64,000 nucleotides of DNA from Mycobacterium gordonae. GTDB taxonomy: Bacteria > Actinomycetota > Actinomycetes > Mycobacteriales > Mycobacteriaceae. Of this stretch, positions 14,769 through 23,727 are shown one piece after another. How positions within the stretch are numbered: the first letter of the stretch is position 1; each line of letters starts with the position of its first letter. The position numbers and the translations under genes are program-made. Under the pieces are notes generated by a model. That model ran no database searches and was not told where the DNA came from. It saw only the letters and a list, made by a program, of their open reading frames with translations. The stretch spans positions 1-64,000 of the forward strand of contig NZ_LQOY01000260.1 of the NCBI RefSeq assembly GCF_002101675.1. The letters are read 5' to 3'.

Positions 14769-16541
14769 TCAGCCCTGCGGTCGCTTACCCGCGGCGACCT
14801 CAGCCGGATACTCGTCGTAGAAAGGCACGTAGCCCTCTTTGCGGCCCGCCAATACGTAGAGCGGATCCTCGACATCCGAGCCATAGGCCTGCTTACGCAA
14901 CTCCACCTTGCGGCTCTTGAACGTCGTGGTGTGCTCCAGCGACTCGACCAGCCGCACGAACAGCGGCAGCGCATAACCGGGCAGCTTGTCGTAGACGGCG
15001 CGGGCCAGGGATTGCCCGTCGAACTCGGCGCCTTCACGCAGCTTGATCGCGGCCATGCCGGCCCGCCCGCCGGTGTCGGGCACCTCGACACCGAAAACCG
15101 TGCACTCTTCGACATGGGGATCGGTCGCCACGGCGGCCTCGACCTGGGTGGTGGCGACGTTCTCGCCCTTCCAGCGGAAGGTGTCACCAAGCCGGTCGAC
15201 GAAGGCGGCGTGGAACAAGCCCTGGGGACTCATCACATCGCCCGTGTTGAACCAGCAGTCGCCCTCTTTAAAGGCGTTGCGCACCAACTTCTTTTCGGTT
15301 GCCGACTTGTCGGTGTAGCCGTCGAACGGCTGCAACCGGTTGACCGGGCTCAGCAACAGGCCGGGTTCGCCGGCGGGCACCCGGCGCACCCGTCCGTTCT
15401 CGTCGCGCACCGGTTCACCGGTGTCGGGGTCGTATTCGACATACGCGAGCGGCATCGGCGAAATCCCGGTGCTGCGAGGCACATTGAAGACGTTGATGAA
15501 CGCGGTGGTGCCTTCGCTGGCGGCGTAGAACTCGCAAACCCGGGAGATGCCAAAACGTTCGGTGAAGTCGTCCCAAATGTCCGGGCGCAGGCCGTTGCCG
15601 GCGATGACGCGGATCTGGTGCTTGCGGTCGGTCGGTTTGGCCGGCTGGTTGAGCAGGTAGCGGCAGACCTCGCCGATGTAGATGAACGCGGTGGCGCGGT
15701 GTTCAATCACCTCGTCCCAGAATCGCGACGCCGAGAACGACTTCCCCAGCGCCAGTGTCGCGCCCGAGTTGATCACCGACGAGACCGCGACCGTCAGCGC
15801 ATTGTTGTGATACAGCGGCAGGCAGCTGTACAGCGTGTCCGAGCTCCGCAACCGCAGCCCCAGCCCGCCGAAGGCACCGAGCGCTTTGAGCCAGCGGTAG
15901 TGGGTCATCACGCTGGCCTTCGGATAGCCGGTGGTGCCGGAGGTGAAGATGTAGAAGGCGGTGTCCTTGGCGCGCACCGCCGTTGACGAGGACGGGTTGG
16001 TGGCCGGGGCCGTGGTGGCGAATCGCGCCAGGTCTTCGATGGTGAGCACGTCACCCACCGCGCCACCGGATTCGCTGACGGCGCTTACCAAGTCGGACTC
16101 GGCGATCAGTACCTTGGCATCCAGCAGGCCGAGGCTGTGCGCCAAGACATCGCCGCGCTGGTGATAGTTGAGCATGCCGGCCACCGCGCCGCACTTGACC
16201 ACTGCCAGCATGGTCAGCACCGCGTTCGGCGAGTTGCGCAGCATGACACCCACCACGTCGCCGGGCCCCACCCCGCGCGCGGCCAGCACGGCGGCGTAGC
16301 GGTTGGCGGTGGCGTTGGCTTCCCGATAGGTGAGCTGTTGATCGCCGAACTTCAAGAAAACCCGGTCCGCGTAGCGGGCGGCCCGGTCCTGGAAGACCGA
16401 GGCGATCGACGTCTTGGAGCTGGGCCGGGCCAACAGGCCGCCGATGCCCCGCGCGATCGACGGCGAATCGGCGATCAGGCCGGGCACCTGCATCGCGATG
16501 TCAGTGAGCTTGATCCGTGCGCGTGCGCCTTGATCGGACAC
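14769..16541 (-). CDS. fadD6: Long-chain/very-long-chain acyl-CoA synthetase FadD6
   Basis: 590 residues, adenylate-forming superfamily. The AMP signature FYIFTSGTTGYPKASVMTH is near residue 200, the A5-like region FYAASEGTTAFINVF near 340, the A7/A8 region WFNTGDVMSPQG and DRLGDTFRWKGENVATTQVE near 450-480, and a catalytic lysine region FKSRKVELRKQAYG near the end. Overall organisation matches the FATP-like FadD6 of M. tuberculosis (Rv1206). GTG at 16541 is chosen over an upstream ATG because homologues start with SD at this point. It lies 34 bp downstream of the LOG-family gene, likely in one operon. Confidence 0.93.
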   Translation of the reverse strand: MSDQGARARIKLTDIAMQVPGLIADSPSIARGIGGLLARPSSKTSIASVFQDRAARYADRVFLKFGDQQLTYREANATANRYAAVLAARGVGPGDVVGVMLRNSPNAVLTMLAVVKCGAVAGMLNYHQRGDVLAHSLGLLDAKVLIAESDLVSAVSESGGAVGDVLTIEDLARFATTAPATNPSSSTAVRAKDTAFYIFTSGTTGYPKASVMTHYRWLKALGAFGGLGLRLRSSDTLYSCLPLYHNNALTVAVSSVINSGATLALGKSFSASRFWDEVIEHRATAFIYIGEVCRYLLNQPAKPTDRKHQIRVIAGNGLRPDIWDDFTERFGISRVCEFYAASEGTTAFINVFNVPRSTGISPMPLAYVEYDPDTGEPVRDENGRVRRVPAGEPGLLLSPVNRLQPFDGYTDKSATEKKLVRNAFKEGDCWFNTGDVMSPQGLFHAAFVDRLGDTFRWKGENVATTQVEAAVATDPHVEECTVFGVEVPDTGGRAGMAAIKLREGAEFDGQSLARAVYDKLPGYALPLFVRLVESLEHTTTFKSRKVELRKQAYGSDVEDPLYVLAGRKEGYVPFYDEYPAEVAAGKRPQG

Positions 16542-16575
16542 GTCATCCCTCGCTTCGTTGAACCCACTTGGCCCG

Positions 16576-17133
16576 TCAACCGGGCGCGCACGCGTTAAGC
16601 GCATCGCCGACTTTATCGACCACCATCAACCGGTCGACGGCGGCCTGTGAGATGTAGCCGCTGTCGATCAATCCGTAAACCCAGGCGCGCACACCGTCGT
16701 AGTGACCCCAGGGGTCCAGCAGCACGATGGGTTTGTCGTGCACACCCAGATAACCCTCGGTCCATGCGCTCAGCAACTCGTCCAGGGTGCCGACGCCGCC
16801 CGGCAACGCGATGAACGCGTCAGCCCGCTCCTCCATCACCTGCTTGCGCTCGCGCAGCGTGTCCGTGACGATCAACTCGTCCGAATCATGGTCGGCCAGT
16901 TCGCGTTCCAGCAACATCGTCGGTATCACCCCGACGGTCCAACCGCCGTGGGCCCGGGCGGCCGAGGCCACCGCCCCCATCGCCGACACATGGCCGCCGC
17001 CCCACACCAGCGTCCAACCCCGCTCGGCGATGGCCGCACCCAGGGAGGCAGCGAGCTCCAGCAACTCCGGGTGCGTCGGCGAAGCGGCGCAGTACACCGC
17101 GACCGTCCACTGGCCGCTGGTTGCGGAAGGCAT
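16576..17133 (-). CDS. LOG-family cytokinin riboside 5'-monophosphate phosphoribohydrolase (Rv1205-like)
   Basis: 185 residues, Rossmann-like fold. The diagnostic PGGVGTLDELLSAWTEG (PGGxGTxxE) is near residue 100, with the second motif region WGGGHVSAMGAVASAA near 45-60. Family enzymes release free cytokinin bases. The M. tuberculosis homologue Rv1205 is a proteasome substrate whose accumulation raises cytokinin breakdown aldehydes and nitric-oxide sensitivity. ATG at 17133 fits the family; an extension to 17226 is not conserved. It is divergent from the ATPase gene at 17194 with 60 bp between. Confidence 0.92.
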   Translation of the reverse strand: MPSATSGQWTVAVYCAASPTHPELLELAASLGAAIAERGWTLVWGGGHVSAMGAVASAARAHGGWTVGVIPTMLLERELADHDSDELIVTDTLRERKQVMEERADAFIALPGGVGTLDELLSAWTEGYLGVHDKPIVLLDPWGHYDGVRAWVYGLIDSGYISQAAVDRLMVVDKVGDALNACAPG

Positions 17134-17193
17134 ATCCGAAAGGTAGACCAACCCTGCACAAGCTGCGTACCGAACCTGGGCCATAGACTCGCA

Positions 17194-19323
17194 ATGGTGC
17201 CGATTCGTTGGAATGTCCCCCAGCACACGGCCGCGCTGCAGCGGCTGACCGCCGCGTTGGCCGACAAGGGTGGCGCCGTCGTGCTCGGACCCGACGGCGT
17301 CGGCAAGTCAACCGTGGCGCGCCTGGCCGCCGAGGAGTTCTGCGCCGAACACCCGACGACGACAACTCGCTGGGTGATCGGCACCCCTGCCGAGCGTGTC
17401 GTGCCCTTCGGCGCCTTCGGACACCTGATCGACATCGCCGACGTCGGCAAGCCGGCCGCATTGTTGCGCGCCGCCCGCACCTCGCTGACCCGCGCCGCCG
17501 AGCAGGGAGATCTGCTGCTGATCGTCGACGAGGCGCATGACCTGGACATCTTGTCGGCCACGCTGGTGTACCAACTGGCGCTCACCCGGGCGGCCCGGAT
17601 GATTGTCACCGCGCGTGCCGATGCGGCGCCGCCGGCGATTGCGGCGTTGTGGACCGACGGCCTGCTGGAGCGCATTGACCTCGAGCCGCCCGCCGGGGTG
17701 ACGACCGCCGCCGAGGTCGACGAGTTCCTGGCCGAGTTGCCGGGGCCGGCGCGGTCGGTGGTTGAGTTCCTCTCGATCCTGGAGCCGTTGACGCTCGACG
17801 ATCTGAACGTCCTGGCCGGTGACGGCGCGGTCGGGCAGGCCGAGGAGTTGGGGGCGGCGGAGACTCGGGTGCGCAACCATGACGACCAGCGCCCGGTGGT
17901 CTACACCGCGCACCCGCTGTTCGCCGTGCGCATGCGTGCGGCGCTCGGCGACGACGGAACACGGCGACGGCGCACCGAACTCGTCAGGCTGCTGGCCGGG
18001 CATCCGGCCGAACACCTCAGCGACAGGCTCCGTTTGGCATCCCTGGCTCTGGACTCCGATGTCCCCCAACCGGTCGACGAGGTGGCCGCCGCCGCGCAGC
18101 AGGCACTGCGACTGGGCGACCTGCTGCTGTCCGAACGGCTGGCGCGGGCGGCCGTGGAACGATCGGGCGGACTGGATGCGCGCCTTACCCTCGGGCAGGC
18201 ACTGGGTTGGCAGGGCCGCGGCCGCGAGGCCGGCGCGGTGCTGGCGGCGGTAAATCCGGCCGAGCTATCGGAGTCGGAGTTGATGGCGTGGGCGGTGCCG
18301 CGGGCCGCTAACCAGTTCTTCATGCTCGGCGAGCCGGAGAAGGCCACCGCGTTTCTGCAGACCACCCGCGGCCGGCTCACCGACCCGGCGGCGCGCACCG
18401 TGCTGGACGGGTTGAGTGCCACGTTTGCGATGAATGCCGGAAACCTACGGCACGCAATGACTTTGGCCATGGAAGTGCTGTCCGGCTCGACGGCCAGCGA
18501 CATGGCGGTGTCTTGGGCGGCCAGTGCTGCCGCGTTGTCCTCGGCCCGGATGGGCCGGTTCGGTGACGTCGAGCGGCTGGCCGGACAGGCCACGGCCGCC
18601 GAGCATCCCGGGCTGTTGCGATTCACGGTGGGGCTTGGTCAGATCACCTCGCTGGTGATGTCCGCAGAAGTGGCGCAGGCACAGGCGCTGGCCCAGCAGT
18701 TCACCGACTTCGCCGAGTTGCAACAGCCCGGCCGGGCGATCGGCGAGGTGCTATCAGCGTACGTGCTGCTCATTCAAGGCGAATTCGAGACTGCCGCAGC
18801 GCTTTTGGAGCCCGCAGCCGCCGAACTGGAACGCACCGGCTACTCCTGGGGCCCGTTGTCGCTGATGTTGTTGGCGACGGCCATCGCGCACCAAGGCGAT
18901 ATCCCCGGCTCGGCGAAAGCGTTGCGGCGCGCGGAATCCCGGCATGGAACGAAATCGGCCCTGTTCGCGCCCGAGCTGGGTCTGGCCCGCGCGTGGACCA
19001 GGGCGACCGCCCGGGATGGCACCGGCGCGGTGACGGCGGCGCGGGAAGCGGCGCGCGCCGCGGAGCGGGCCGGCCAGTCGGCGGTGGCACTGCTGGCCTG
19101 GCATGACGCGGTGCGACTGGGTGACCGGCGCGCGGCGGATCCGATTTCCCGCCTCACCTCCCAAATAAAGTGTGCTGTCGGCGATCTCATCGCCAAGCAC
19201 GCCAGAGCGCTGGTTGCCGGCGACGCGGCGGGCCTGACGGCGGTGGCTGACGAACTGGCCGCGACCGGGATGGGCGCCGCCGCCGCGGACGCTCGGCGGC
19301 AGGCCCAGCAGTTCAGCGGCTAA
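17194..19323 (+). CDS. AAA-type ATPase with helical repeat domain (Rv1204c-like)
   Basis: 709 residues. Walker A GPDGVGKSTV is at about residues 31-40 and Walker B LLLIVDEAHDLD near 107-118, followed by a sensor region VTARADAAPP. The remainder is an alpha-solenoid with TPR-like repeats, resembling the ATPase plus repeat part of LuxR/MalT-type STAND regulators, but no C-terminal helix-turn-helix is present. Function is unknown. ATG at 17194 or GTG at 17197 is chosen because the P-loop then falls at the usual distance. The end overlaps dapE by 4 bp in convergent orientation. The annotated M. tuberculosis homologue is, as I recall, shorter. Confidence 0.8.
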   Translation: MVPIRWNVPQHTAALQRLTAALADKGGAVVLGPDGVGKSTVARLAAEEFCAEHPTTTTRWVIGTPAERVVPFGAFGHLIDIADVGKPAALLRAARTSLTRAAEQGDLLLIVDEAHDLDILSATLVYQLALTRAARMIVTARADAAPPAIAALWTDGLLERIDLEPPAGVTTAAEVDEFLAELPGPARSVVEFLSILEPLTLDDLNVLAGDGAVGQAEELGAAETRVRNHDDQRPVVYTAHPLFAVRMRAALGDDGTRRRRTELVRLLAGHPAEHLSDRLRLASLALDSDVPQPVDEVAAAAQQALRLGDLLLSERLARAAVERSGGLDARLTLGQALGWQGRGREAGAVLAAVNPAELSESELMAWAVPRAANQFFMLGEPEKATAFLQTTRGRLTDPAARTVLDGLSATFAMNAGNLRHAMTLAMEVLSGSTASDMAVSWAASAAALSSARMGRFGDVERLAGQATAAEHPGLLRFTVGLGQITSLVMSAEVAQAQALAQQFTDFAELQQPGRAIGEVLSAYVLLIQGEFETAAALLEPAAAELERTGYSWGPLSLMLLATAIAHQGDIPGSAKALRRAESRHGTKSALFAPELGLARAWTRATARDGTGAVTAAREAARAAERAGQSAVALLAWHDAVRLGDRRAADPISRLTSQIKCAVGDLIAKHARALVAGDAAGLTAVADELAATGMGAAAADARRQAQQFSG

Positions 19324-20384
19324 CCGCTCAGGTAGCTCCGCAGCATGTCCACCGCGGCTGTGATCTCACCGACCGCGACCCGCTCGTCGCGCTTGTGCGC
19401 CAGATTGGGGTCGCCCGGTCCGTAATTGAGCGCCGGGATGCCCCGCGCCGCAAACCGGGAGACGTCCGTCCAGCCGTACTTCGCCCGCACCTGGCCCCCG
19501 GCGGCATCAACCAGCGATCTCGCCGCCGGCGCGGACAGGCCGGGCAACGCGCCCGCCGCGGAGTCGGTCAGTTCGATGGACACGTCCAGCCCGTCGAGCA
19601 CCTCGTGGACGTGCCGTAGAGCAGCGTCGGGTGAGCGGTCGGGGGCGAAGCGGAAGTTGACCGTGACCGAGGCGGCATCGGGAATCACATTGCCCGCAAT
19701 GCCGCCATCGATGCGCACCGCTGACAGGCCCTCCCGGTACACGCAGCCGTCGATGTCGACGCTACGCGGCGCATAGCCGGCCAGCCGGTCCAGCACGGCG
19801 CCTAACTTGTGAATAGCGTTGTCCCCCAACCAGGAACGGGCGGAATGCGCGCGTGTTCCGGTGGCGCTGACCACCACGCGCAGCGTGCCCTGGCAACCGG
19901 CCTCGATGAAGCCCCCGGTGGGCTCGCCCAGGATCGCGACGTCGGCGGTCAACCAGTCCGGCAGCTCGCGCTCCAGGCGACCCAAACCGTTTGCCGCGGA
20001 CTCGATTTCCTCGCAGTCGTAGAACACCAGGGTCAAATCGTGGGCCGGTTCGGTCACCGTGGCGGCGAGGTGGAGGAACACCGCGTCGCCCGATTTCATG
20101 TCGGAGGTGCCGCAGCCGTGTAATTCGCCGTTCTCGATCCGGCTGGGCAGATTGTCGGCCGCCGGAACGGTGTCCAGGTGCCCGGCCAGCAGCACCCGCG
20201 ACGACCTGCCCAGGGCCGTGCGCGCCAGCACCGCGTTGCCGTTGCGAATGATCTCGAACCCCGAGGTCTGGTCACGAAGGGCCGTCTCGACCTCGTCGGC
20301 GATGCGGGCCTCGTCACGCGACTCGCTGGGAATATCGACCAGCGCCGCGGTCAGCTCCACCGGGTCTCCCCGCAAATCCAGCAC
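19320..20384 (-). CDS. dapE: Succinyl-diaminopimelate desuccinylase
   Basis: 354 residues, M20 metallopeptidase fold. It hydrolyses N-succinyl-L,L-diaminopimelate in lysine and peptidoglycan precursor synthesis. Metal-binding motifs: AGHLDTVPAADN near 67-78, the bridging Asp in GTSDMKSGDAVF, the catalytic Glu-Glu in YDCEEIESA near 130, and GEPTGGFIEAGCQG near 165. GTG at 20384 matches the homologue's first residues (VLDLRGDP); an upstream start inside the neighbouring hairpin is rejected. It is divergent from dapD, an enzyme of the same pathway, with only 95 bp between. Confidence 0.95.
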   Translation of the reverse strand: MLDLRGDPVELTAALVDIPSESRDEARIADEVETALRDQTSGFEIIRNGNAVLARTALGRSSRVLLAGHLDTVPAADNLPSRIENGELHGCGTSDMKSGDAVFLHLAATVTEPAHDLTLVFYDCEEIESAANGLGRLERELPDWLTADVAILGEPTGGFIEAGCQGTLRVVVSATGTRAHSARSWLGDNAIHKLGAVLDRLAGYAPRSVDIDGCVYREGLSAVRIDGGIAGNVIPDAASVTVNFRFAPDRSPDAALRHVHEVLDGLDVSIELTDSAAGALPGLSAPAARSLVDAAGGQVRAKYGWTDVSRFAARGIPALNYGPGDPNLAHKRDERVAVGEITAAVDMLRSYLSG

Positions 20385-20399
20385 GTCCCCCAGTATGCC

Positions 20400-20455
20400 G
20401 AGCAGACACGAAAGCCCCTTCACCGTCGGCGTGTCGCGGGCTTTTGTGTCTGCTC
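20400..20455. repeat. Long intergenic hairpin, copy 2, in the dapE/dapD divergent promoter region
   Basis: GAGCAGACACGAAAGCCC (20400-20417) and GGGCTTTTGTGTCTGCTC (20438-20455) pair over 18 bp with one G-T wobble and a 20-nt loop. It fills most of the 95 bp between two divergent start codons, so it cannot act simply as a terminator. Related copies are at 4771-4826 and 52355-52410. Confidence 0.8.
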
Positions 20456-20479
20456 GCCCAGGAAAGTAACCTGACCGCC

Positions 20480-21424
20480 GTGACTGGAGCTGCAGGCATT
20501 GGCCTGGCGACCCTCGCTTCCGACGGAGCGGTCCTCGACGCGTGGTTTCCCGAACCCGAACTGATCGAGTCGGAGACCACGGCGACTACCCGGCTGGCGT
20601 TGTCCGATCTGCCCGCCGTGCTGGGTGCGCTCGTCGGGCGCGACGACGACCGTCAGACCGAGACCATCGCCATCCGCACGGCCATCGGCTCGCTGGACGA
20701 TGCGGCCGCCGACGCCTACGACGCCTACCTGCGGCTGCACTTGCTATCGCACCGTCTGGTGGCACCGCACGGGCTGAACGCCGGCGGCCTGTTCGGGGTA
20801 TTGACCAATGTCGTGTGGACCAACCGTGGCCCCTGCGCGGTCGAAGGCTTCGAAGCGGTGCGGGCGCGGCTGCGCCGGCACGGACCCGTGACGGTCTACG
20901 GCGTCGACAAGTTTCCCCGGATGGTCGACTACGTGCTGCCCTCGGGGGTGCGCATCGCCGATGCCGACCGGGTGCGCCTTGGCGCCCACCTGGCCCCGGG
21001 CACCACCGTGATGCACGAGGGCTTCGTGAACTTCAACGCCGGAACCCTGGGCGCCTCCATGGTTGAGGGCCGTATCTCGGCGGGCGTCGTGGTGGGTGAC
21101 GGCTCCGACGTCGGCGGTGGCGCCTCGATCATGGGCACGCTGTCCGGCGGTGGCGCACAAGTCATTTCGATCGGCAAGCGCTGTCTGCTGGGAGCAAACG
21201 CCGGGCTGGGCATCTCACTGGGCGACGACTGCGTGGTTGAGGCGGGCCTGTACATCACCGCGGGCACCAAAGTCACTACGCCCGAAGGGGATTCGGTCAA
21301 GGCACGCGATTTGTCCGGTGGCAGTAATCTGCTCTTCCGGCGCAATTCGCTGACCGGCGCGGTCGAGGTGGTGTCTCGCGACGGTCAGGGCATCGCACTC
21401 AACGCCGAACTGCACGCCAACTGA
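20480..21424 (+). CDS. dapD: Tetrahydrodipicolinate N-succinyltransferase
   Basis: 314 residues. It succinylates tetrahydrodipicolinate, two steps before DapE, in lysine and diaminopimelate synthesis. The C-terminal half is a left-handed beta-helix of hexapeptide repeats (GTTVMHEGFVNFNAGTLG, SMVEGRISAGVVVGDGSDVGG) with the family glycine-rich SGGGAQVISIG. GTG at 20480 matches the start TGAAGIGLATLASDG of the M. tuberculosis protein. The 3' end overlaps the convergent MFS gene by 40 bp. Divergence from dapE suggests shared control. Confidence 0.95.
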   Translation: MTGAAGIGLATLASDGAVLDAWFPEPELIESETTATTRLALSDLPAVLGALVGRDDDRQTETIAIRTAIGSLDDAAADAYDAYLRLHLLSHRLVAPHGLNAGGLFGVLTNVVWTNRGPCAVEGFEAVRARLRRHGPVTVYGVDKFPRMVDYVLPSGVRIADADRVRLGAHLAPGTTVMHEGFVNFNAGTLGASMVEGRISAGVVVGDGSDVGGGASIMGTLSGGGAQVISIGKRCLLGANAGLGISLGDDCVVEAGLYITAGTKVTTPEGDSVKARDLSGGSNLLFRRNSLTGAVEVVSRDGQGIALNAELHAN

Positions 21425-22701
21425 GCGGGTTTCGTCACCCGCTCGAAGAGCGCGATCCCGTTGGTCTCCGGCAGGAGATAAGTGGCGAGCAGGCTGACCA
21501 GTGCCAGCGTCGCCATCATCAGTCCGATGGCCCAGCTGCCGTAATGCTCTAACAACGGATCCGCGATCAGCGGCGGCACCGCCCCGCCGATGACGCCGGC
21601 GACGTTGACCGACAGCGCCGTGCCCGTATAGCGGTAGCGCGTCGGGAACAGTTCGGGGACGAACGCGGTGACCGGCCAGAAGACGGCGCCGTCGAGGGCG
21701 AACAGCCCGCCGATCGCGACCGCGAACAAGGTGACATCGCCCGAGTCGACCATCGGCATCACCAGCAGCGCCCACGGCACGCCCACGGCCCAACACACCA
21801 ACAGGACACGACGGCGACCGAATCTGTCGCACAGTGTCGACGTGAGCGCTGCCGCCGCAATGCACATCAGCCCGCCCAACGCTCCGACCAGCAGGATGAC
21901 GTTGCGCGAGTACCCGAGATGGGTGGCTGCGTAGGCGGTCAAATAAGTGCTGGCCAGATACACCAGACCGAAGCAGCCCAGCACGCAACCGGCGGCCAGC
22001 ACCACCTCCCGACGCTGCATCCGCAGCACTTGCGCGAACGGTGTTCCGCTGGCGGCGTTCGGCGACTCTTGCCGCGCGAAAACCGGGGTCTCTTTGATGT
22101 TGAGGCGCACGTACAGCGCGATCGCGATCAGGACCCCGCTGAACAGGAACGGAAGACGCCAGCCCCAAGTCATAAACGCCGAGCTGCGCTCACCGATCGT
22201 GAGGTTCACCCCGAGGAAAGTCAGGCTGCTCAGCACCAGGGCGATGCCACCACCGATCACGGTGAACATGCCGTAACGTCCGCGTCGTTCCGCGGGAGCG
22301 GTTTCGGCGCTCAACAGGGCAGAACCCGCCCACTCACCGCCCACCGCGAAACCCTGCAACAGGCGAAGGGTGATCAGGATCAGTGGAGCCGCGATACCGA
22401 CCGTCGCGGTACCCGGGACCAGCCCGACGGTCACCGTGGACAGTGCCATGATCAACAGGGTGACGACCAGAGTCCGCTTGCGCCCCAACCGATCTCCGAA
22501 GTGCCCGAAGACCGCGGCGCCGAGCGGCCGGGACAGGAACGCGGTGGCGAATGTCCCCATCGACGCGACAGTGGCCATGGTGGGACTCAGCTGCGGATAA
22601 AAGACGGTGGGAAACACCAGTGCCGCCGCTGTTCCGTATATGAAGAAGTCGTAGAACTCGACCGCCGAGCCGACCAGACAGGCAAGTGCTACCCGTCTCA
22701 T
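21385..22701 (-). CDS. MFS metabolite:proton symporter (Rv1200-like)
   Basis: 438 residues with 12 predicted membrane helices. It starts MRRVALACLVGSAVEFYDFF and has the family motif GHFGDRLGRKRTLV between helices 2 and 3, and again DRFGRRRVLL in the second half, placing it in the sugar-porter-like metabolite:H+ symporter group (ShiA/ProP type). The substrate is unknown. ATG at 22701 is chosen because the EFYDFF start is conserved; an extension to 22950 is not. Its last 40 bp overlap the 3' end of dapD on the other strand. Confidence 0.9.
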   Translation of the reverse strand: MRRVALACLVGSAVEFYDFFIYGTAAALVFPTVFYPQLSPTMATVASMGTFATAFLSRPLGAAVFGHFGDRLGRKRTLVVTLLIMALSTVTVGLVPGTATVGIAAPLILITLRLLQGFAVGGEWAGSALLSAETAPAERRGRYGMFTVIGGGIALVLSSLTFLGVNLTIGERSSAFMTWGWRLPFLFSGVLIAIALYVRLNIKETPVFARQESPNAASGTPFAQVLRMQRREVVLAAGCVLGCFGLVYLASTYLTAYAATHLGYSRNVILLVGALGGLMCIAAAALTSTLCDRFGRRRVLLVCWAVGVPWALLVMPMVDSGDVTLFAVAIGGLFALDGAVFWPVTAFVPELFPTRYRYTGTALSVNVAGVIGGAVPPLIADPLLEHYGSWAIGLMMATLALVSLLATYLLPETNGIALFERVTKPAQLACSSALSAMP

Positions 22702-22813
22702 GGGCGAAGCGTAGGTATCAACGGCGGATCGGCGCACAGCGACCGAGGTTAAGGCGTCAAACCCGTTGAGCGCCGTGAATAAGCTGCGAACATCCTGAGT
22801 CTTACGCCGCGCG

Positions 22814-23314
22814 CTATCCCCACAGCTTGGGCGATTTGTAGACGTTGGTCGGGTCGTAGTCGATTCCGGCGGTCGAGACGTCACCGACCTCGTGCAGTAG
22901 CCGCTGCAGTTCGACCAGACCGGCTTCGCCGACCCGCTCGGCGATCGCATGATCCAGCTCGGCCGCCGCGCGCCGCCGCGCGGTGACGTACTCGATCGCC
23001 TTCGGCGTCAGCACCACCACCTTCTCGCGCTGATCCGTGGCCGAAACCTCGGTCTCCACATAACCGTCGCGGCGCAGTTCGCCGACGAGCTTGCTGGCCG
23101 CCTGCCGTGAGACGTCGAATTGCCGACCCATATCTGAAATCGTCATCGGTCCGGGTTGCGCGTAGAGGGCGAAAACGTAGTTCATCGCAAAGCGCCGCTC
23201 CGGGAAACCGGCCGCTTGCATGTCGTTATCCAGCCGAGTGACGTAACTCCACCAGGCCATGCGCATGCCCTGACCGAGCTCTGTCTGCGGCGATCGCGGC
23301 TGCTCGTCAACCAT
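22814..23314 (-). CDS. MarR-family regulator
   Basis: 166 residues. The winged helix includes MTISDMGRQFDVSRQAASKLVGELRRDGYVETEVSATDQREKVVVLT with the wing arginine, flanked by dimerisation helices. ATG at 23314 lies 7 nt after TACCTT (minus-strand 23327-23322), a TANNNT -10 box, so the transcript is probably leaderless. A perfect palindrome at 23351-23370 between this gene and the divergent secreted-protein gene is its likely operator. No M. tuberculosis counterpart at this position comes to mind. Confidence 0.9.
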   Translation of the reverse strand: MVDEQPRSPQTELGQGMRMAWWSYVTRLDNDMQAAGFPERRFAMNYVFALYAQPGPMTISDMGRQFDVSRQAASKLVGELRRDGYVETEVSATDQREKVVVLTPKAIEYVTARRRAAAELDHAIAERVGEAGLVELQRLLHEVGDVSTAGIDYDPTNVYKSPKLWG

Positions 23315-23316
23315 TA

Positions 23317-23345
23317 TTGACAAGGTACCCGACCGCACCTATGTT
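23317..23345 (+). promoter_or_regulatory. Promoter of the small secreted-protein gene
   Basis: TTGACA (23317-23322) and TATGTT (23340-23345) with a 17-bp spacer form a near-consensus SigA promoter reading toward the gene at 23393. The expected start is near 23352, inside the MarR operator. Confidence 0.7.
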
Positions 23346-23350
23346 GGTAA

Positions 23351-23370
23351 CTGTCAACCGTAGTTGACAG
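23351..23370. promoter_or_regulatory. MarR-type operator palindrome
   Basis: CTGTCAAC-CGTA-GTTGACAG is a perfect 8+8 inverted repeat in the divergent region between the MarR gene and the small secreted-protein gene. It covers the predicted transcription start of the latter and lies upstream of the MarR gene's own -10, so one bound dimer could repress the secreted gene and modulate the regulator. Confidence 0.7.
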
Positions 23371-23392
23371 ATACGCAAGAAGGGAGCACGAA

Positions 23393-23638
23393 ATGTCGAA
23401 GATCCGAATCTTGTCGGCGGGGGTGCTGTGCGCCGCCGGACTGTCGCTGGCGGCCACCCTGGCCGGACCGGCAGTAGCCGCGGCCGACCCCGGCCAGCCC
23501 AACATGGGCCCGATCCATTCACCGGGGGCGCCGATGCGACCGACCCCGCCCCCGACCCACCCGATCTACCACTACACCGACGACCTGACCCACCCGGTCT
23601 GGTCGGTCACCCACCCCTTCTGGGCGATGGTGCCCTGA
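23393..23638 (+). CDS. Small secreted proline/histidine-rich protein
   Basis: 81 residues. A Sec signal peptide spans about residues 1-31 (KIRILSAGVLCAAGLSLAA, cleavage after AAA|DP). The mature part of about 50 residues is rich in Pro, His and Thr (PTPPPTHPIYHYTDDLTHPVW) and contains no cysteine. The five histidines and acidic pair could bind metal, which is speculation. The ribosome site GAAGGGAG precedes ATG at 23393. A strong promoter and a MarR operator lie immediately upstream. No family with known function is recognised. Confidence 0.85.
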   Translation: MSKIRILSAGVLCAAGLSLAATLAGPAVAAADPGQPNMGPIHSPGAPMRPTPPPTHPIYHYTDDLTHPVWSVTHPFWAMVP

Positions 23639-23727
23639 TACCCCTCCCGCGCGAGGGAGCGCGAACTGCCGGCACCGTCGGCGTGTCCTGGGACCTTCGC
23701 GCACCCTCGCGGCGGCCGGCGTAGGCG

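Noticed and set aside
19315..19328. AGCGG-CTAA-CCGCT hairpin at the Rv1204c-like/dapE overlap
   Set aside because: Only 5 bp of stem covering both stop codons; too weak to call a terminator.
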